Assembly: GCF_003797945.1 (NCBI RefSeq)
Contig: NZ_RKKU01000005.1
Location: forward strand, 1 to 64,000
DNA: 64,000 bases
Direction: 5' to 3'
DNA from: Pseudomonas neustonica
GTDB taxonomy: Bacteria; Pseudomonadota; Gammaproteobacteria; Pseudomonadales; Pseudomonadaceae
Numbering within the stretch: position 1 is the first letter of the stretch; every line of letters begins with the position of its first letter. The notes under the pieces were generated by a model, which was not told the DNA's origin, did no database searches, and saw only the letters and a list, made by a program, of their open reading frames with translations. Position numbers and translations under genes: made by a program. Below are positions 43,601 through 52,466 of the stretch, piece after piece.

Positions 43601-45522
43601 AACTCCCTCCCCCAAAGGTCTGGAAATATAAAAACAAAACGGCAACCCGCATTACTGTTGTCCGCCAACTTCAGGCTTCCGCCATGCGCCTGGGCAATTT
43701 GTCTGGCAACAAAGAGCCCCAAACCAACGCCTCCTGCGTTTTGGCCAGATTGACTGGCTTGGCGGTAGCGCTCGAAAATATGCGGCGTTAACGCGGCGGC
43801 TATCCCGTTGCCGGAATCAGCTATAGATACAAGCCAGGCGCTATCCTCGCGCCGCAGCTCCACGACAATGGCCCCCTTCGGAGAGTACTTCACCGCGTTG
43901 TCGATTACGTTTGATAAGGCAATACGCATCAGCGCCGGATCGACATTGGCCACCGCCTCAATATCGGACAAATCAGTCACTTCCTCGCCTTCGAATGTAA
44001 GCACCCAGTGGTGATGATCTGAAAGATGGACGAGTGAGGCGGCAGAACTGAGTAACTCGGCCAAGCGGGTTGGCTCTGGCGCGATGATCAGACTCTGTGC
44101 ATCAAGGCGGGAATCTGCGAGGCAATTATCCGTCAGCTGCACCAGACGTTCCGTGGCTCGCTCAATGCGTCGATGGCGTCGGCTCTGAGATTCTGCCGAG
44201 GTATCTGCCAATCGCATATTTTCCAGACTGGCCGTAATCACTGCCAGCGGTGTTCTGAATTCGTGAGCAACCATACCCATAAATTGACGCTGATGAAATC
44301 TGGCCTCGCGCTCGACTCTAAGATCATGCGCCAAGCCTGCCTTTTCCAACGCTTGTTGCCGCCTTTTACGCACCTGGATAATGGCAAGCCACGGCACCAG
44401 CAGCATGTTCTCAAGCAGGGCCGCCTGCCAAAGCACATAGATTTCTTTGCGGTACTCTAAAAAGCCCAGCACAGTCCCCACGCCCGCCAGACTGATGAGA
44501 ATGCAAAACAAGGGACTGGCGCCCACCAGCAAGGGAACTGAAGACGGTCGATCGTGCCACCAGAGATAAAGACCTAAACCGAGGCTGAAAAAACCGACCA
44601 ACAAGTAAAGAACGATCATGCAGCGAAAGGCTTCGCCATAAAAACCCAGCGGCACACTAAATACCAAGAGTGCAATCGCGCCACTGCTGGCCAACATCGC
44701 GCGATAAATCCGCGGCATGCGTTTACGCAGCGCCAACGCCTCAGCGGTCAGCCAGATGACGGCAGCGTAGGAAAGCAGAGTGAAAACGCCAGTTAGGTAA
44801 TGCTGTATAAGCAAACCCCGGGCGGGCAACAGCCAGGCTATATAACCCTGAACGCAGGCAACTAATCCGTAAGTAGCCGACATTGCGGTGACAGACCACA
44901 GCAGCCGACTTCGAAGGGTAATGGCAAGCGACAAGGCGATCAGGCTGGATAAAAGGGCGACACCAAAGTAAATACTCCACTTATTGGTCGCGCGAATAGC
45001 CTGCGGCGTGAACTCGTTTGGCTCCCAGAAGGTCAGCTGCAGCATCAAGGCACTACTGCTGGCAACCCTCAACAAAAACTCATAACCGGCTTCGCTTGCC
45101 GGCACTTTAAACAAGGGAAAACGATAATCCAGATTACCCGCCGGGCCAGGGTGAGTGTCGCCGCTCTGCCACAGCTGCCAAGCGCCCGCCTGGTTCAGCG
45201 GACGGTAAAAAATCTGCACATCGTCAAGAAATGTAGGATGCATTTCCATCCAACGCTCGCCGGACGTAAAGGCGGAAGCAGGCAGCTCAAAGCTAAACCA
45301 GTATACCGAGCGGGTGTAGCCCCTGGAGACCGTAACCGAGGTATAGGTATCGGCCTCAGCCTGCAACAACGGCAGCACCGTATCCCTGGTCAGATCGCCA
45401 GCAATATCTTCATAGGTTTCGTAAGGCAGATCACTACCCAGCTTGAGCGGAGCAGACCAAACTGGCATGACAAAAGACACGCACAGACACAGCAACAGAA
45501 CCAGACTGAAAAAGAATCGCAC
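43597..45522 (-). CDS. 7TMR-DISM membrane sensor histidine kinase
   Basis: About 641 residues from a GTG at 45522, where AGGGA and a clean signal peptide (MRFFFSLVLLLCLCVSFVMP) fit; an ATG at 45585 would add 21 residues. A periplasmic 7TMR-DISMED2 domain (about 25-160; VSRGYTRSVYWFSFELP) is followed by seven membrane helices (about 185-390), then HisKA with the phosphorylated histidine in MVAHEFRTPLAVITASLENM and HATPase with ADSGNGIAAAL and GVGLGLFVARQIA. The ligand is unknown; DISMED2 domains are thought to bind carbohydrates. It is cotranscribed with the response regulator. Confidence 0.87.
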   Translation of the reverse strand: MRFFFSLVLLLCLCVSFVMPVWSAPLKLGSDLPYETYEDIAGDLTRDTVLPLLQAEADTYTSVTVSRGYTRSVYWFSFELPASAFTSGERWMEMHPTFLDDVQIFYRPLNQAGAWQLWQSGDTHPGPAGNLDYRFPLFKVPASEAGYEFLLRVASSSALMLQLTFWEPNEFTPQAIRATNKWSIYFGVALLSSLIALSLAITLRSRLLWSVTAMSATYGLVACVQGYIAWLLPARGLLIQHYLTGVFTLLSYAAVIWLTAEALALRKRMPRIYRAMLASSGAIALLVFSVPLGFYGEAFRCMIVLYLLVGFFSLGLGLYLWWHDRPSSVPLLVGASPLFCILISLAGVGTVLGFLEYRKEIYVLWQAALLENMLLVPWLAIIQVRKRRQQALEKAGLAHDLRVEREARFHQRQFMGMVAHEFRTPLAVITASLENMRLADTSAESQSRRHRRIERATERLVQLTDNCLADSRLDAQSLIIAPEPTRLAELLSSAASLVHLSDHHHWVLTFEGEEVTDLSDIEAVANVDPALMRIALSNVIDNAVKYSPKGAIVVELRREDSAWLVSIADSGNGIAAALTPHIFERYRQASQSGQNAGGVGLGLFVARQIAQAHGGSLKLADNSNAGCRFVFIFPDLWGREL

Positions 45523-45780
45523 AAATCCCTCGCGCGTTACGCCACAGGAAGCAACCCCACCCCCCCGTGAAAAGTTGTGAATCATTGCACATTTTGGGAA
45601 AAAAGAGGAGGTTGAAAAGAGGAGCTCAACGCTAGGCTTGTCGGATTAACGCATACCGATCACATCAAGAGGATTAAGGTGAGGGAAATAGGGCGCAGCT
45701 AGAGTAAACGCTTCAGGATAGAAAAACTGGAGTACTACGGCGCTTGGTTAAAGCCGCAGCACACAGCAACATTACCGCTC

Positions 45781-46548
45781 TCAATCGGCTATATAATTCA
45801 CGTCCGGCAGGCACTCAAAACCCGGTTTGGCGAGAAGATAGCCCTGCATCAGATCGACACCCGCAGCTCGCAGCCAGCGATACTCTTCAACTGTCTCGAT
45901 GCCTTCAGCCAAGGCAGTGATGTTAAGATCGTGGAGCATGGCCAGCGTATTACTAACGATAACCTGCCGCGTCTTGTCGGTATCGATATTGCGGATCAGC
46001 CCCATATCGAGCTTGACGATATCGGTTTGAAAATCGGCCAGCAGATTTAGCCCGGAATGCCCGGAGCCAAAGTCATCCGTAGCCGTTTTAAAGCCCAGCG
46101 CCTGGTAATACTCCACGATCCGCTTAATGTGAGCACTATCTTCAAAGCGCTCGACCTCGGTGAACTCGAACATGATACGTTCAGTCGGAAAACTGAATTG
46201 CTTGGCAGCTTCCAGCGTCGTGCGAATACACAGCTCCGGCTTATAGATGGCGTTGGGAAGAAAATTGATACTCAGCATCGAGTCGATACCCAGCTTTGAT
46301 GCCAAGGCGATAGCCTTGATGCGACAAAGCTGATCGAATGGGTAGCGATTATCTTCATTTACGCGGGAAATAATTGAGTAGGCCGACTCATTATTCAGAC
46401 CGCGCACCAGAGCTTCGTAACCGTAGACACGCTGATCCTTGCTGCTCACGATAGGCTGAAAGGCCATGGTGAAATCAAACTCCAGATCGTTGCCGTCGAC
46501 GCACCGATCACACATCACTCTTTCAACATTACTTGATTCGCTTCCCAT
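45781..46548 (-). CDS. Stand-alone EAL-domain protein (cyclic-di-GMP phosphodiesterase)
   Basis: A 255-residue protein almost entirely made of an EAL domain. The signature is EALVRG, with further catalytic and metal motifs INFLPNA, EFTEVE, TDDFGSGHSG, VKLD and EGIET followed by QGYLLAKP, so the enzyme should be active. The short N-terminus has MCDRCVDG, a possible metal-binding CxxC, as in EAL proteins related to YcgF. It would lower cyclic-di-GMP, which often controls pili and attachment; the neighbouring filament operon makes a link plausible. The ATG at 46548 is chosen over a GTG one codon earlier. Confidence 0.85.
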   Translation of the reverse strand: MGSESSNVERVMCDRCVDGNDLEFDFTMAFQPIVSSKDQRVYGYEALVRGLNNESAYSIISRVNEDNRYPFDQLCRIKAIALASKLGIDSMLSINFLPNAIYKPELCIRTTLEAAKQFSFPTERIMFEFTEVERFEDSAHIKRIVEYYQALGFKTATDDFGSGHSGLNLLADFQTDIVKLDMGLIRNIDTDKTRQVIVSNTLAMLHDLNITALAEGIETVEEYRWLRAAGVDLMQGYLLAKPGFECLPDVNYIAD

Positions 46549-46585
46549 CACCCGAGCCCCGCTGCACCTTGTTTATTTAATTAAT

Positions 46586-46615
46586 CGTGGCGTAAATAGC
46601 GCTTATATAGCCACG
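46586..46615. repeat. Imperfect 30-bp inverted repeat upstream of the EAL gene
   Basis: CGTGGC and GCCACG flank an AT-rich centre around the palindrome AGCGCT, about 38 bases before the EAL start, in a 299-base gap without genes. It may be an operator or a leader hairpin; no regulator can be named. Confidence 0.35.
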
Positions 46616-46847
46616 GAAATTACCGAGCATGATCATGCGACCAACGACGCAGCACTCAGTAACTAACCAGACAAAATACATTAGCACTATAGCTGAAGCA
46701 TGCCCGGTCAATACTGAAGGCTTACCCAGCGGGTTGTCCAGCATACAAAATAGCGGGGGGAAGGAAATATGACCAAGAATTAAGATCTACGACCACCTGC
46801 AAGGCAGGCCTGCAGGCAGCCGCGGTCAGGGATTACATTGTCAAAAG

Positions 46848-47564
46848 CTAACCGAGTAGATCAGCCAGCGAGTCAAACTTATCGAGCAAAAAGGCATTTA
46901 ACCGGCACCAGGCCAGCGGGTTGGTGCTGCACTCCCCCGCAGCAATCGCCTGCCTGAACGCGTTAACATCTACCCGGTTCAGATAACCCAGCGCGTCATC
47001 CATCCGCTCGGCCGTACCAAAGCCACCCTCGAGCATTTCCGCAATAGCTTCTTCACGGCTCCAGCCGTCATATACGATGCGGTACATGGCGCTGATCAAA
47101 CCGGTGCGGTTTTGCCCGTGCTTGCAATGCATCAGCACACCGCCGCGCTGCTCGCCTGCGCGTATGGCCCGCAGCACAGCAATCACCTGAGTATCCGTCA
47201 CGCGATCAGCTCGCAGCGGCATGTGGATACCCCGGATATCGCTACCGGCCAACCATGATTCATCACTCTGCTGATACAGATTGATCACGGTGCGGATACC
47301 ACGCTCGTGCAACTCGACAAGGTCCCGGGTATCCGGCAGAGCACTGCGGTAAAGCGTGGGGCTGAGTGTGTAAAAACGAAAACGCGCGTTTAGCGGGGCA
47401 GCCCAACCTGACGGCCGAGGATCTTCTGCGCCCAAGGTCGGCGGCGGGATAGTCACATCACCACTGCGCAATACGTCCGGCCGCCAGAGCGCGACAATGG
47501 CCAGGATGCAAACCGGCAGCAATAACCAGGCGGCGAGCCGGCCCAGGCGCTTAAACCGGCTCAT
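46848..47564 (-). CDS. Membrane-anchored dual-specificity-type protein phosphatase
   Basis: A 238-residue protein with an N-terminal membrane helix (AAWLLLPVCILAIVALW, residues 11-27) and a periplasmic tyrosine/dual-specificity phosphatase domain. The active site HCKHGQNRTG has the C-x5-R loop (C147, R153), and an aspartate or acidic partner lies before it. Relatives act on phosphotyrosine, phosphoinositides or polyprenyl/lipid phosphates. Its start overlaps the PAP2 gene by 14 bases with GAGGAGG well placed, and the PAP2 gene overlaps the sulfatase-type gene, so a lipid-phosphate substrate is more likely than protein (inference). Confidence 0.78.
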   Translation of the reverse strand: MSRFKRLGRLAAWLLLPVCILAIVALWRPDVLRSGDVTIPPPTLGAEDPRPSGWAAPLNARFRFYTLSPTLYRSALPDTRDLVELHERGIRTVINLYQQSDESWLAGSDIRGIHMPLRADRVTDTQVIAVLRAIRAGEQRGGVLMHCKHGQNRTGLISAMYRIVYDGWSREEAIAEMLEGGFGTAERMDDALGYLNRVDVNAFRQAIAAGECSTNPLAWCRLNAFLLDKFDSLADLLG

Positions 47565-48297
47565 GGCGAACCTCCTCGCCAACCGTGACCGCACGCGCAG
47601 CAAGAACTGGCTGACGGTAAAGTATCAGGCGATAGCACATCAGGCTGATGCACCAGTCAAATAATAGCGTCCACAGGTTGTGCGACATGAAATGCGCCCC
47701 CTGCATGGTCCGCCCGATAGAGAAAATCGTCCCCAGGCTCAACGCCACAATCAAGGCAACGCGAGCCGCGCGCGGGCGACGATCGCGCAACATGAAAAAC
47801 AGCGCCAGCAGCGAAAACCCGGAAGAAGCGTGCCCACCGGGCCAGCACCGACCAGGTTTGTCAGACGGTGGCCGCGCGCTCAGCAGCGGCGTATGCACCT
47901 GATCACCGCCGTATTGTTGCAAACTCCACGGACACTGCACATTGGTCAGGCGCTTTAGTGGTGTGACCAGACTGGTGCACAGCGCCATCGCCAGCACCAG
48001 GTAGCCCAGCGAGCGGCGATACTGCCGAAAACGCGTTGGCAGCAGGCTAATCAGAAAGCCGACAATGGCCAGCACACCTATGACGATCACCGCCTGTTTC
48101 GCGCGGTCGTGCAATATGTCTTCCAGAAAGAAGCTGTGCCGCCCGATAAAGCCGACACCCGGCTCATAGAAAAGGTTTGAGATCGCCACATCCACCGGGG
48201 TCGGATCCAGCACCAGCAACAAAGCCATGACAGTCAGGGGCAGGGTAAACCAGAGACGAAAGTTGAAGTCTCTGGACGTCTGGTTAAGCGACCTCAT
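47551..48297 (-). CDS. PAP2-family membrane phosphatase
   Basis: A 248-residue inner-membrane phosphatase with about six helices. The PAP2 signature parts are K115 in KRLTNVQCPW, PGGHASSGFS (H156) and GRTMQGAHFMSHN (R196, H202). The aspartate that usually follows the last histidine is replaced by H206, as in the lipid A/sugar-lipid branch. It would remove phosphate from a lipid such as phosphatidylglycerol phosphate, undecaprenyl diphosphate or lipid A. It overlaps the transferase gene upstream by four bases (ATGA). Confidence 0.82.
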   Translation of the reverse strand: MRSLNQTSRDFNFRLWFTLPLTVMALLLVLDPTPVDVAISNLFYEPGVGFIGRHSFFLEDILHDRAKQAVIVIGVLAIVGFLISLLPTRFRQYRRSLGYLVLAMALCTSLVTPLKRLTNVQCPWSLQQYGGDQVHTPLLSARPPSDKPGRCWPGGHASSGFSLLALFFMLRDRRPRAARVALIVALSLGTIFSIGRTMQGAHFMSHNLWTLLFDWCISLMCYRLILYRQPVLAARAVTVGEEVRHEPV

Positions 48298-50252
48298 TTT
48301 TGGCCAACCCGCACGGAGGGTTGAACCAATGGATGCCAGGCCAGCAACTCGTGGGTAAAGTCGTAACTGGCGCCCTCGTAATAGGCAATACTGCGCGCCA
48401 CCAGCGGGTCACTCTGCTGCGCGCTGCTTTCCAGGCTTTCGCCCAGGGCATCGTCGTGCCGACGCATCATCTGCCGCGGGCTGAGAATCGCCAGGTTGGT
48501 ACCGTCGAACAGGCCCAGATGCTGGTAGTTGCCAATCAGCGCGCGGCCAGGGGCAGCGTCCTTGCGCAGCACATTGCGGCCGAAGAAGGTCGAGGTGTAA
48601 TCCATGTTCAACAAGCCGAGCAGCGTAGGCGCGATATCGATCTGACTGGTCAGGGTGCTGACATCAGCTGGCGTAATCAGGCTGGGCGCATAAATGAACA
48701 GTGGGATGTGATAGTTACTGACCGGCAAGTCCTCCATACCGGCGCTACCCGCTGTATGGTCAGCGACAAAGATAAACACCGTGTTAGCAAACCAGGGTTT
48801 CTGGCGTGCGGCGCGCAGGAACTCGCCAATAGCGTAATCGGTGTACTTCACCGCGCCCTCACGACCACTGCCTGAGGGAATATCAATACGCCCCTCAGGA
48901 TAGCTGTATGGGCGGTGGTTGGAGGTGGTCATCAGCTGCAGAAAGAACGGGCTGCCTTGAGCAAAGTCGGCATCTGCCACTTTCAGGGTCTGCTGATAAA
49001 GGTCCTCATCGCTCATGCCCCAGGCGTTGGTAAAGGTGACTTCATCATCTGGCACACTGCCCTGATCGACGATGCGATAACCATTGCCCTCGAAAAAGGC
49101 ATTCATGTTGTCGAAGTAGCCGCGCCCGCCATACATGAACACGCTGTCATAGCCTTGCGCACTGAACTGCTGACCCAGGCTGGCAAAGCCGCTTTCGCGA
49201 CCCACCCGCTTGACGATAGAGCGGCCAGGCGTGGGCGGAATTGACAGGGTAATGGCTTCTAACCCGCGGGTAGTGCGAGTGCCAGTAGCGTAAAGATTGC
49301 TGAAGTACAGGCTCTGCTGACGCAGGGCATCCAACTCGGGGCTGAGGCCGCGAGTATCGCCCTCACTGCCCAGATACTTGGCGCTCAAACTCTCGATGGT
49401 CACCAGAATGACGTTCATGCGCTTGGGTTGACCGGGATTATCGATGGTCCGGCGAATGCTCAACGGGTCCGCATCGACAAAGAGCGCGTTGGGTTCTTTC
49501 ACTTCATCACGCAGTTGCGAGGCAACCTGCTGCAACGGTAGCACCGGATAGAACTGCTCATAGTCCAGCTCGTTGTTACGGAAAGCCGCAAAGAACTGAT
49601 AGGGGCCGTTCGCAGACAGCTCGTGCTGGTAGGCGTTACCACCGCTAGCACGAGGAAAGTCCTGTCCTACCACGAAAATACCCAGACCAAAGAGCAACGC
49701 CCAACCTGTGAGCACCAGGCCACGCTGGCGCCACGCAAGCACGGGCGCGGTAGCAACGCGGCGCATCTGACCACGCAGCGCCACTGTCATACCCACAGCG
49801 ATTAACGCCAGGACCGCAAGCAGCGGATACACCGGATAAGACTCAAGAATATTATTGAGCACCTCATCGGAGTAAACCAGATAGTCCACTGCGATAAAGT
49901 TGAAGCGCACACTGAACTCATCCCAGAACAGCCATTCCGAGACCGCAGTGAACAGCATGATGAAGATGCTCAGGGTCAGCACTGCTTGCAGCAGCAGCCG
50001 ATTCCAGCGACTCTGCCACAGCCGCGTAGGGCAAAGCAGCAGATAGAGCGCCAATGGCGCCAGTGCATATAGCAGAAAAACCAGGTCGTAGACAAAGCCT
50101 TCGCTGTAGAGCGACAGGGTGCTGCCAAGGTCCAGCTGCGCCTCAGGTAAATGCGTAAACAGCAATAAGCTGCGCGTCATTACGAAAAGGGCCAGCCAGA
50201 TCAGCGCGATCAGAGCAATAAAACGTGTTTGCGCATATTTGAACAGGTGCAT
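48294..50252 (-). CDS. LtaS/OpgB-type sulfatase-fold transferase (first copy)
   Basis: A 652-residue membrane enzyme. Five N-terminal helices (residues about 10-210) are followed by a periplasmic alkaline phosphatase/sulfatase-like domain. Metal and catalytic residues are visible as E in VTIESLSAKYLG, the nucleophile threonine in ATGTRTTRGLEA and D/H in VADHTAGSAG. Such enzymes move phosphoglycerol or phosphoethanolamine from phospholipid to glycans or lipid A and release diacylglycerol. Its promoter region, shared with divergent colR, has TT(C/G)AC repeats, so ColR control is likely. It heads a three-gene operon with PAP2 and the phosphatase. Confidence 0.83.
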   Translation of the reverse strand: MHLFKYAQTRFIALIALIWLALFVMTRSLLLFTHLPEAQLDLGSTLSLYSEGFVYDLVFLLYALAPLALYLLLCPTRLWQSRWNRLLLQAVLTLSIFIMLFTAVSEWLFWDEFSVRFNFIAVDYLVYSDEVLNNILESYPVYPLLAVLALIAVGMTVALRGQMRRVATAPVLAWRQRGLVLTGWALLFGLGIFVVGQDFPRASGGNAYQHELSANGPYQFFAAFRNNELDYEQFYPVLPLQQVASQLRDEVKEPNALFVDADPLSIRRTIDNPGQPKRMNVILVTIESLSAKYLGSEGDTRGLSPELDALRQQSLYFSNLYATGTRTTRGLEAITLSIPPTPGRSIVKRVGRESGFASLGQQFSAQGYDSVFMYGGRGYFDNMNAFFEGNGYRIVDQGSVPDDEVTFTNAWGMSDEDLYQQTLKVADADFAQGSPFFLQLMTTSNHRPYSYPEGRIDIPSGSGREGAVKYTDYAIGEFLRAARQKPWFANTVFIFVADHTAGSAGMEDLPVSNYHIPLFIYAPSLITPADVSTLTSQIDIAPTLLGLLNMDYTSTFFGRNVLRKDAAPGRALIGNYQHLGLFDGTNLAILSPRQMMRRHDDALGESLESSAQQSDPLVARSIAYYEGASYDFTHELLAWHPLVQPSVRVGQK

Positions 50253-50299
50253 TGTATGATCCGTATTGATGAGACTGGCGCCAGTGTGGCCATACGGCT

Positions 50300-50337
50300 G
50301 TCAGCAGCTCGTCAACGCGGTGTGAAAAAAACGTTAA
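50300..50337 (-). promoter_or_regulatory. Four phased elements (11-bp period), candidate ColR binding region
   Basis: On the minus strand TTAAC, TTCAC, TTGAC and CTGAC start at 50337, 50326, 50315 and 50304, exactly 11 bases apart. The 16 bases at 50337-50322, TTAACGTTTTTTTCAC, fit the ColR consensus as I recall it ((T/C)(T/C)NA(C/G)NN(T/C)TTTTTCAC). They lie between the transferase gene and divergent colR. Confidence 0.6.
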
Positions 50338-50367
50338 TCAACATCGACTCAAGGGTGAGGCAGCTGG

Positions 50368-51054
50368 ATGCGAATTCTGGTAATTGAAGATAACCGCGAC
50401 ATTCTGGCCAATGTGCTGGACTACCTGCAGCTCAAGGGCTACACGGTAGATTGCGCGCAGGATGGGCTGTCCGGCCTGCACCTGGCGGTAAGCGAACACT
50501 ATGACCTGATCGTGCTGGATATCATGCTGCCTGGCATCGACGGCTATCAGCTCTGCCAACGCCTGCGCGACGACGCCCAGCGCGATACGCCGATCATCAT
50601 GCTGACCGCACGCGACCAATTGGAAGATCGACTCAAGGGACTTAATAGCGGCGCCGATGACTACCTGGTCAAACCTTTTGCCCTGTCCGAGCTGGTGGCC
50701 CGTATCGAGGCTATATTGCGAAGGAGCCAGGGCGGAGGCGCCAAACATAAGCTGCAGGTAGCCGACCTCAGTTACGATCTGGATACCCTGCAGGTGAGCC
50801 GTCAGGGCCGAGCACTTAAACTCAACCCGGTTGGGCTGAAGTTACTGGAAGTATTGATGCGCAAGAGTCCGGCGGTAGTGCGTCGTGCGGTCCTTGAGGA
50901 AGCACTTTGGGGCGAGGAACTCCCGGATAGCGACAGCCTGCGCAGCCATGTACACCAGTTGCGCCAGGTCATAGATAAACCTTTTGCCCAGCCGCTGCTG
51001 CATACCATGCACGGACTGGGCTACTGCCTTGCCGAGCGTAGCGATGACCTCTAA
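50368..51054 (+). CDS. colR: ColR-like OmpR-family response regulator
   Basis: A 228-residue regulator. Receiver residues 1-120 include IEDN, acceptor aspartate in LIVLDIMLPGIDG and lysine in DYLVKPF. A winged helix occupies about 130-225 with LRSHVHQLRQVIDKPFAQPL and GLGYCLAE. In Pseudomonas ColR responds to metals and membrane stress and controls LPS-modifying and lipid genes. The call rests on gene order: it is followed by a kinase, a methyltransferase (WarA-like) and an InaA-like kinase, as at PA4381-PA4378. GTGAGG precedes the ATG. Confidence 0.8.
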   Translation: MRILVIEDNRDILANVLDYLQLKGYTVDCAQDGLSGLHLAVSEHYDLIVLDIMLPGIDGYQLCQRLRDDAQRDTPIIMLTARDQLEDRLKGLNSGADDYLVKPFALSELVARIEAILRRSQGGGAKHKLQVADLSYDLDTLQVSRQGRALKLNPVGLKLLEVLMRKSPAVVRRAVLEEALWGEELPDSDSLRSHVHQLRQVIDKPFAQPLLHTMHGLGYCLAERSDDL

Positions 51055-52306
51055 ACAACCACTGGTTCGCCGCATCATCATTGCTTTTACCCTGATGACC
51101 CTGGTTGTCAGTGGCGGCTTCTCCCTGGGCATTGTGGCCATAGTGCACTTTATTGAAGAGCATCTGGTCACCAAGGAAATGAGCGAGGAGCTCGATAGCA
51201 TTCTGCAAAAGGATCTGGCCAAGGGCATACCGCCGCGGCTGGACCTCAAGACCCAGCTGTTTGCCTCGCACATGCCTGGCTATGAAATACCCAAAAACTT
51301 TATTGGTCTGGATGAAGGCTTTAACGAGGTAGTGGGCGACACAGAAGCCTATTACGTCTTTATCCGCGATACACCGCAGCAGCGCTATGTTCTGGTGCAG
51401 GAGCAAGCCGAGTTCGAGGCGCGAGAAAACGCCCTGTTCGCTGTCGTCTTTGCCGGCTTCATACTCACCGGCCTGGCCGCCTGGCTGCTCGGCTGGTTGA
51501 TGGCGCAGACCATTATTGCGCCGTTGGCACGCCTGGCTCAGCAAGTTCGCCACCGCGATCAGCTGCTGACCATCGCCCCCAATCTGGCGCCGGAATATCC
51601 GGAGGATGAAGTCGGCCACCTGGCTGCCGCGTTCGATGAAACCCTGGGGCAACTGCGCAGCTCGCTTGAACGCGAACGCCTGTTTACCAGTGATGTCAGT
51701 CACGAATTGCGTACGCCGCTAATGGTCATAGCCTCTTCTGCCGAGCTGCTGGAAGCTAGCGTGCTGGACGAGCGAGGCCGTAACCAGGTTGATCGCATCC
51801 AACGCGCCACCGCTGAAATAAGCGACCTGGTCGAGACCTTTCTATTATTAGCGCGCGCCACAACCCATCCAAACCCAACAGGCGGCAGCTTGACCCTCGA
51901 ACAGGTTGCACGCGAGCTAGCCGAACGCTGGGCTCCCCGCTTCGCCGAAAAGGGGCTCGCGTTTAACCTTGTTATTGAAGAACATAACCCGCAGTTACTG
52001 CATGGCAGCTTTCTCAGCACCGTCATGTCCAACCTGATGCGCAATGCGTTGCATTACACCGAGCACGGCGAGGTTCGCCTGCTGCTGAGCGCCCGCGGCT
52101 TTCGTGTGGAAGATACCGGCCAGGGCGTACCCCGCGCGCAACAGGAGGATATTTTCAAGCCCTTTGTACGTGGCTCCGAGGCACGGGGGGAAGGCCTTGG
52201 CCTTGGGCTGTCACTGGTCAAACGCATCTGCGCCCATCAGCGCTGGCAAGTGCGTATGTATTCCTTGCCCGCGGGCGGTAGCTGCTTTGAGGTGAACTTG
52301 ACCTGA
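51044..52306 (+). CDS. colS: ColS-like sensor histidine kinase
   Basis: A 420-residue kinase. Two membrane helices (about 10-32 and 145-168) frame a periplasmic sensor of about 110 residues rich in acidic residues (TKEMSEELDSIL, then GLDEGFNEVV), in keeping with metal sensing by ColS. HAMP follows, then HisKA with DVSHELRTPLMVIASSAELL and HATPase with EDTGQGVP and GLGLSLVKRI. It overlaps colR by 11 bases. In ColS, iron or zinc excess activates the kinase; I did not confirm the exact metal-binding ExxE residues here. Confidence 0.8.
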   Translation: MTSKQPLVRRIIIAFTLMTLVVSGGFSLGIVAIVHFIEEHLVTKEMSEELDSILQKDLAKGIPPRLDLKTQLFASHMPGYEIPKNFIGLDEGFNEVVGDTEAYYVFIRDTPQQRYVLVQEQAEFEARENALFAVVFAGFILTGLAAWLLGWLMAQTIIAPLARLAQQVRHRDQLLTIAPNLAPEYPEDEVGHLAAAFDETLGQLRSSLERERLFTSDVSHELRTPLMVIASSAELLEASVLDERGRNQVDRIQRATAEISDLVETFLLLARATTHPNPTGGSLTLEQVARELAERWAPRFAEKGLAFNLVIEEHNPQLLHGSFLSTVMSNLMRNALHYTEHGEVRLLLSARGFRVEDTGQGVPRAQQEDIFKPFVRGSEARGEGLGLGLSLVKRICAHQRWQVRMYSLPAGGSCFEVNLT

Positions 52307-52379
52307 GCACAGCAGCCGCATCAGGGAAAAGGGCCTTGGTTGGCCCACGGCATAGGCGCCATCGCGGTAATAGATGACG

Positions 52380-52418
52380 TTTCACGAAATTTTGACATGC
52401 TTTTGACACGCGCTTGAC
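52380..52418 (+). promoter_or_regulatory. Four phased TT(C/G)AC elements upstream of warA
   Basis: TTTCAC, TTTGAC, TTTGAC and CTTGAC start at 52380, 52391, 52402 and 52413, an exact 11-base period. OmpR-family regulators bind direct repeats of this spacing. TTGACA at 52403 could also act as a -35 with TGCTTA at 52426. Place and motif match the set before the first transferase, so ColR is the likely binder. Confidence 0.6.
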
Positions 52419-52466
52419 CGGCGGATGCTTAGTCTGGCCCAGAAATATCATTCTGAGAGCCTAACC

